64,000 bases of DNA. It comes from Lentinula raphanica. Lineage: Eukaryota; Basidiomycota; Agaricomycetes; Agaricales; Omphalotaceae. Made by a program: the position numbers and the translations under genes. The notes below the pieces were generated by a model, which was not told the origin of the DNA, ran no database searches, and was given only the letters and a program-made list of their open reading frames with translations. Positions 58,902 through 64,000 of this stretch are shown in pieces; position 1 is the stretch's first letter, and each line of letters starts with the position of its first letter. The stretch is from assembly GCA_027919835.1 (NCBI GenBank), contig JANVFP010000016.1:1-64000 (forward strand). Direction: 5' to 3'.

Positions 58902-60086
58902 ATGCTTCTGGAGCGCAATGCCGCGGCGTCTATTCAGGTTTGCATCTCAAACCGTCAGGGTACAGGGAACCAAGGTGAGCCTAGCGATCACATATCCAGT
59001 CCTGAGTACAAGTATATGAACGCTGATCCTTTGATCTTCAGGGACTTCAAACTGCGAATGCAGCGTGAACGATCCCGACTTTCCTTTTTGCAACGAGCCT
59101 ACTAGTACCACCACCAATGTTCTTACCGTTACACAAACCAGGACAGCAACTGTAACACTGAGTAAAACAATCGAACCCTCAGTGACACCTACATCAAAAA
59201 CAGCAATCAGTACCACGAAGTCGTCAGTGCTCTCTACCATAACCTCCCCATCATTTACGGCGAGGTGAGTTGACAACATATGAATTCGATGTCTTTACCA
59301 AGCTCATGATCAGTTGCTATATCTTTCAGTAGTTTCACCACGTCGAGGTGAGGTCTCAGATGTTGACTGATACCAATATCTTTCATAACTTTTGATCATT
59401 TCATTTCATGTCGAATACAGCGATACGTCCTCAACAGCAACTCATTCCTCGAATACGTGAGTTCTTACTAGTCTTTTGCCGCGGTTGTCAACAATCATCA
59501 TTCGTCGTTGGTTTCGAAGGAATGGCACGCAGGCATCTCACTCGTCGAGGTATGAATGAGATCAAATCGCGGCCAAATGATGTTGATACCACCACTTTTT
59601 CTGATCAGTTCCAAATCTTCCCGTCCTGGCGTGATTGTAGGAGGCGTCCTAGGCGCTGTCTTCGGCCTGATGGTCGTTGTCCTCTGTATATTCTACATCC
59701 GAAGACGGACGCGACGGCCCAGATCAGTTCGTCATGACTCTACGGTCGAGTCACGAACGATGAGCCAGCCACTATCACTTCCACTCTCGCTACCTCCACC
59801 TGTACCACCCAAGGGTATTCCAGTCAACATCACGCCAGACCCCTTTATGCTCAAATACTCCGAAGCTCACCAGGATCCTAGAGAACCTTTAAGGTCTGAT
59901 ATCAGTAGCTCAACGGAGCAGCCCCGTGGTTCTTCTTCACAACCTGATGCTCATGATAACACGAGTATCAGTGAATTGATGGGTAGACTTCGTACGCTAG
60001 AGGCACAGTTTGCGGTAGATAAGCTGTACAGGATGCGGAATCCGACGCCATCGCCGCCGAATTATATGGAAGAGGCTCGTAGGTGA
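58902..60086 (+). CDS. Single-pass membrane protein with Ser/Thr-rich ectodomain
   Basis: Exons 58902-58974, 59042-59264, 59330-59347, 59421-59456, 59609-60086; 275 residues, frame kept throughout. After a Cys-containing segment (TSNCECSVNDPDFPFC) comes a Thr/Ser-rich stalk (TQTRTATVTLSKT), then one membrane helix (GVIVGGVLGAVFGLMVVVLCIFYI) followed by an arginine-rich stop-transfer (RRRTRRPR) and a cytosolic tail with proline runs and a short helix (LMGRLRTLEAQF). This is the layout of many basidiomycete Mid2-like or mucin-like surface proteins. No signal peptide is present in the modelled start, so a 5' exon is probably missing. The region 59457-59608 may hide another small exon. Sensor-like role is inference. 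Confidence 0.7.
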
Positions 60087-60124
60087 GGTACTAGGGGGAT
60101 TTTCGGCGAAGAGAGTAGTATATT

Positions 60125-60411
60125 TTAGATGTACTCGGGACATAAGTTTAACAAAAAACAAAAAACCTGTTGATCAAAGCGACGGATTGTTTCTCTTGAC
60201 CCTTCAGCTCGATGTAGTACCAGCTGATTCTTTGCACTAGGTCTATTGTTGGATGTATAGAGCTGCAGGGCATACGCCGGAGGAATAGCAGCTTGTTCAA
60301 GCTGTACTACAACATCATCACTGGCCATGGAAGCTACTGGGGCAAGTATATTCCTGAGACTGTGACTGGGTGCCATCGATTCTTTTTCTTGCATACCTGT
60401 GAGGAATCTCA
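60125..60411 (-). pseudogene. Stranded cytosolic-tail exon of a single-pass membrane protein
   Basis: The minus strand after a CTTTCAG acceptor reads a tail with APVASMASDDVVVQLEQAAIPPAYA. This parallels the last exon of the gene at 62927-63858 (SNNSLAVVQLGEVILPPPYS), and both exons begin in the same phase with TGAGA. No ectodomain or membrane helix is found upstream; instead the AT-rich element at 60.6-62.3 kb begins. It looks like the 3' remnant of a paralog cut off by that element or by deletion. A long intron across the element is possible but would not rescue a recognisable 5' part. Confidence 0.45.
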
Positions 60412-60811
60412 CTGAAAGTTGAGCTTCAATCAGTGCTACCATTGGAATACAGGAGAATATCTTACCTTGGGCCAATGCATGCTAAGTTTTGCCACATCAA
60501 GACTGAATACTGTTGCAGCGCTCTTCATCAATCAATAGGTGTTGTCCAGCACTGTCCAGTGGACACCTATTTTGCCGATGAAATCTGGGATCCTGTAACC
60601 TGAAGAGTTCACTTTAAACAACTGGTGGCTTGCCCTTCAAGTAATTAAACATGTTTAAATATTCTCATTTTCAAGACAGTACTCTAATGTTTAAACAGTA
60701 CAAGTACTACCTAGGTACAATCCTACAACTGTTTAAACATCCTTGTGAAACAATGTCAAAAATCATTTAAACAAACACCAATTAAACAACTTACATTGAA
60801 CCAGCCAGGCA

Positions 60812-61040
60812 TGTTTAAACAGATAAGACTTACTTATACATCCATGCCTGTTTAAACATCAGAATCTGTTTAAACAAATAAGACTTACTTTGTACATCCA
60901 TGCCTGTTTAAACATCAAAATCTGTTTAAACAAATCACACTTACTTTGTACATCCATACCTGGTTAAACATCAGGATATGTTTAAACAAGTAACACTCAC
61001 TTGTACCTGGCATCCATGCAGCATGCCTGTTTAAACATCA
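60812..61040. repeat. 55-56-bp tandem repeat with paired GTTTAAAC motifs
   Basis: Four units start near 60812, 60867, 60923 and 60979. Each carries TGTTTAAACA, AAGACTTACTT-like and CATCCATGCCTG segments and then a second TGTTTAAACATC. Unit 4 is extended. Confidence 0.88.
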
Positions 61041-61323
61041 AACTTTGGCAATATGAGCAGCTTGCATGAAAACCTTCTGACCTATCAGAGTTTGACAATC
61101 TCTGTCTGAACAATGCAAGCGAGGGATTATGGGTGCCAGAAAAATAAGTGAAAAGGGAAGTCAGCACAGAACATTATCGAGCATGCAGGCATTCACAGAA
61201 TATAAGGTAGTATACGGTATCCCAGGAGCTATGAGCAGGTGCCAGCGCAACGAGATGCAATGACCAGTGCAAAATGAACAGCGGTGACTAGTGATGACAA
61301 GGAGAGTGACGACGAGGAGAGTG

Positions 61324-61556
61324 TCGGTGATGAAAGAGCGAAAGAGAAAAGAGTTGTGTTCTCACGTTCTCGGGCGGTGACTTGACACCGAGGTTCCCAC
61401 AGAAAATAACTGAATATGGAAATGCACATGACATACCAATCAACAATGTCATGTGCATTTCCATATTCAGTTATTTTCTGTGGGAACCTCGGTGTCAAGT
61501 CACCGCCCGAGAACGTGAGAACACAACTCTTTTCTCTTTCGCTCTTTCATCACCGA
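61324..61556. repeat. Perfect 111-bp inverted repeat with 11-nt spacer
   Basis: Arm 61324-61434 is, base for base by my reading, the reverse complement of 61446-61556. The spacer is ACCAATCAACA. As RNA or single-stranded DNA it would form a long perfect hairpin. It lies in the middle of the GTTTAAAC element. Confidence 0.95.
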
Positions 61557-62306
61557 GAGTCGTTGCTTCTTGCGGTTGTCCACCTCGCGCAACTTTTCTA
61601 TTGTCATTCTGTAGATGCGTAGGGTTTGGTGTTGGAAAGGTTGGTCATGTCATAAAGGGTACAAGGTGAGAATCTATCGAAGACCTCAAGCCTTATTTTA
61701 CTCAGCTTCAGCAATATCACAGGAATATGCCAATGTAACCTCGTTCTGGCGCAATCAGGTCAAAGTGCCCACAAAATCAGAAGTTCCGCACCACAAGCCG
61801 ACAACTAACACCATACGCCCTCAAAGATTTAGATACTCTGCCTTTGCATTCCTGGTCTCTTCTCCAATGCAAAACTACACTCATGTCTCCCTCCAAACAC
61901 CCAAAGATCCTTCGTGTCCGTAGCTCCTGGATAAATGGACACAAACGCAAGAAGTTCCGCAACTGGTCAACACGTTGACAAACAGAATCATTTGGTCAAT
62001 GATTCCTTGAGCTGATTAAATACTTTGTTGTTTAAACATACTGATATTTGTTTAATTGTCCTCCTCAGATACTTGTTTAATTAAGTACAAACCTGTGTCT
62101 TGTTTAATTACACCATTTGTTTAAAATTGAAATTTCTGATTAGATGGATCATCGAAGTTGACGCTTGTTTAATCTGACTTGTTTAAACATAACATCCTGT
62201 AGAGACCGCTGAGCTCTGAGCCAATAAATGCTTCTTTGTATATTTAAATAAAGGAGTGTTTAAACATGTTTAACTACTTGGCGGGCAAGCCATTGGATGT
62301 TTAAAG

Positions 62307-62926
62307 CTGATAGACTCGATTTCTTTGGGATCTGGGGCCATGCCTTACAATTAACTACATATTACCATCCTACCATTAGTACCATTTGCTTGCAGTGCAG
62401 TTGATTATTGGAACATAATACAACTCCTGCTAGGTTACTCTCCTCTCCAATTTGTTGTGATTAATAAAACTTTACTGAGAAGAAAGAACTTGTTTCTTAT
62501 TATCTATTGAATATAGGTCATTTACTTACTTACCTTAAACCTTGCATTGCATCTGCACAGGCTTTCACTTGAAGCTAGAAAATAAGATTCTTGCATTTCT
62601 CATCTCAAAATATTAGCAGCCCCTCAACTGTGAACAACTCTTGGAATAACCCCAAGCTGATCTCTACCTTTAGAGCAGTATACAATAAACCTGAGGAGGA
62701 ATACCTTGTCCCTATGCTGCATTCTCTTAGGTCTGCCAGACCTTTGATTTCCTCCATGAGGCTATAAACATATGTGCTGTCTATTGGTAGCAAAAATGAT
62801 TGTTTATGAGTGGCCTTTCAGAATCAAAATAGAAAAGGATTTTAACTTGAAATATATGAAACCTTTAACCATTTTAACTTCATAATAGCAATGACCCACC
62901 AGCTCAATACTAGTCATGATTTGTGG
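62307..62926. other. AT-rich spacer right of the element
   Basis: No gene supported. Likely the 3' flank of the next minus-strand gene. The small minus frame at 62605-62793 has no domain. Confidence 0.45.
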
Positions 62927-63858
62927 CTAATTCTGTAATACTGGGTCTGAATGTACATGAGAGTAGGGTGGAGGAAGTATAACCTCGCCAAGTTGTACTA
63001 CAGCAAGGCTATTGTTACTTGTCATGGGTGCATCTGGCATTGCTTTCTTTGATGTAATTGTTGTCCATACTTTTCTAAATAGATCCTTTGATCTCACTCA
63101 AGGTTGTACATTCATTAGTGTGACCATTGAGAGTGAAAATTAGTGGGACATACATTTGATCCAGTTGGAGTATAGAATGATAATTGTCAAAGTGCTAAGG
63201 CCAATAATTATACCCCCAAGGCTTCCACCTACACCACTTGCAATGACATCAATGGATGAAGAGGATTGACAAGTTGGCAATGTAGATGAGGAGAGTGGTG
63301 TAGGAGATGAGGATTTTGGTGTAGGAGATGATATTGGTGTAGGAAATGGTGTTGGGGCTACTGATGATGATATTGATGTAGGCCCAGGTGAATCATAGAT
63401 AATATAGTCCAAGTATAGTTGGTTTCCATCTTTACCAGGTGGAACAATAATAGTTAGTGTGTGGTTCCCCAGTTCCAGTAATGGAGACAAATAGAATGGA
63501 ACCCGGTAATTGTTCTGGCCATTGACAGGAAATGTGTATGTAGAGATTGGTAAATCATCTACTTGGTATATAGAAGTAGGAGCTTTTTGTGAGGCTCCTA
63601 CTGTTCCAAAGACTTCAATGTAATTTCCTGTACAATATCCTCTGTCAAATTATTTCAGTCACTTGCTGATCAATACACACCAACAAAGGTAAAAATTGCT
63701 GTGGAGTTGACAGTATAGTTAGATTCATGAGTGGAACTGTTGCATTCAATATCTATTGTCCCTGCTCGTCCCCATCCTGGAGAGTACAGGATACGGGGAT
63801 CACCATCATCTATCAGGACTTGGGTGGATCTCAGAAGTGGACAAGGGAAAGAAGTCAT
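62927..63858 (-). CDS. Single-pass membrane protein, Agaricomycete surface type
   Basis: Exons 63858-63681, 63627-63154, 63096-62927; 273 residues as modelled. The ectodomain carries the usual blocks of this basidiomycete family: VLIDDGDPRILYSPGW, ESNYTVNSTAIFTFVG, YIEVFGTVGA, APTSIYQVDD, HTLTIIVPPGKDGNQLYLDYI. A Ser/Thr/Pro stalk follows, then a membrane helix (GVGGSLGGIIIGLSTLTIIILY) and a cytosolic tail with GEVILPPPYS. Intron 2 was placed at GTATGT..TTGAG because only then does the tail continue in frame; without it the frame stops at 63140. Coding sequence is visibly more AT-rich than other genes in the window. A signal-peptide exon upstream is probably missing from the model. Ligand or role unknown. 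Confidence 0.78.
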
Positions 63859-64000
63859 ACTATGGTCATATGTCTGGTACAAGTCATATAGGAATTTTGC
63901 AAATCAATACACCCTGCACAGCATTAGTTCAATAGACAAGGAGTTGAGTTTAGAAGGAATTTTAGCACTGGTAAGATCTGCTCCTTATCTCAACACAGAT
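63859..64000. other. Window edge, possible upstream exon of the preceding gene
   Basis: Too short to judge. A minus-strand signal-peptide exon of the single-pass protein could begin here or beyond the window. Confidence 0.3.

Larger units (their letters stand above)
60612..62306. mobile_element. AT-rich element with GTTTAAAC subterminal repeats
   Basis: The ends are imperfect inverted repeats: CTTTAAACA near 60612, TGGCTTGCCC at 60626-60635 and TTAAACATGTTTAAA near 60645-60659, mirrored at 62306-62256 (GGGCAAGCCA at 62283-62292). More than a dozen GTTTAAAC or near copies cluster within 450 bp of the left end and 280 bp of the right end, as expected for transposase-binding subterminal repeats. 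No transposase is seen. I could not define a target-site duplication, so the superfamily is open. Confidence 0.65.

Overview
The window looks like a chromosome segment of a basidiomycete fungus, most likely an Agaricomycete. Genes are split into 2-10 exons by mostly 50-60 nt GT..AG introns, including micro-exons of 16-21 nt. Several families seen here are typical of mushroom-forming fungi: ESCRT-0 Hse1, a GT15 mannosyltransferase, RTA1, a Tri5-type terpene synthase, Agaricomycete F-box proteins and single-pass Ser/Thr-rich membrane proteins. No species can be named from the sequence alone. All exon models were built by hand from splice signals and frame continuity. No similarity search was run.

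Layout. 1-4.1 kb is repetitive: a 164-bp satellite with an alternating two-unit higher-order pattern, followed by a 5'-truncated LINE carrying RNase H, a CCHC knuckle, 3' hairpins and a poly(A) tail. 5.8-8.8 kb holds HSE1. 8.8-14.1 kb has no recognisable gene. 14.1-31.5 kb holds a cytochrome P450, two small secreted six-cysteine proteins, a trichodiene-synthase-type terpene synthase, an RTA1-like membrane protein, an unidentified coiled-coil protein and a 2-oxoglutarate/Fe(II) dioxygenase. P450 + terpene synthase + dioxygenase + RTA1 make a plausible terpenoid biosynthetic neighbourhood. 32.0-33.5 kb encodes an unidentified secreted beta-rich protein. 35.1-38.3 kb is a multi-pass membrane protein gene broken by a young gag-only LTR retrotransposon (identical 201-bp direct repeats, 4-bp target duplication). 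39.6-40.4 kb is a CACTA-type element made almost entirely of two 330-bp inverted arms. 40.9-44.6 kb is a tandem duplication carrying two secreted-protein paralogs.

45.9-47.7 kb is a GT15 mannosyltransferase. 48.8-52.7 kb contains two more members of the six-cysteine family around an F-box gene. 54.2-55.8 kb is a CoA-diphosphatase-type Nudix hydrolase ending in SKL, a peroxisomal signal. 56.7-60.1 kb has a beta-trefoil-like protein, a small acidic protein and a single-pass membrane protein. 60.6-62.3 kb is an AT-rich putative mobile element full of GTTTAAAC motifs, with a perfect 111-bp palindrome inside. 62.9-63.9 kb is another single-pass membrane protein; a stranded tail exon of a relative lies on the far side of the element.

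The most interesting novelty is the four-member family of small secreted proteins at 17.8, 20.5, 48.8 and 52.0 kb. All four share the same four-exon, phase 1-2-1 structure, a signal peptide, a dibasic Kex2-like site and six cysteines. I do not recognise the family. A remote resemblance to Ecp2/Hce2 effectors is only a hypothesis.
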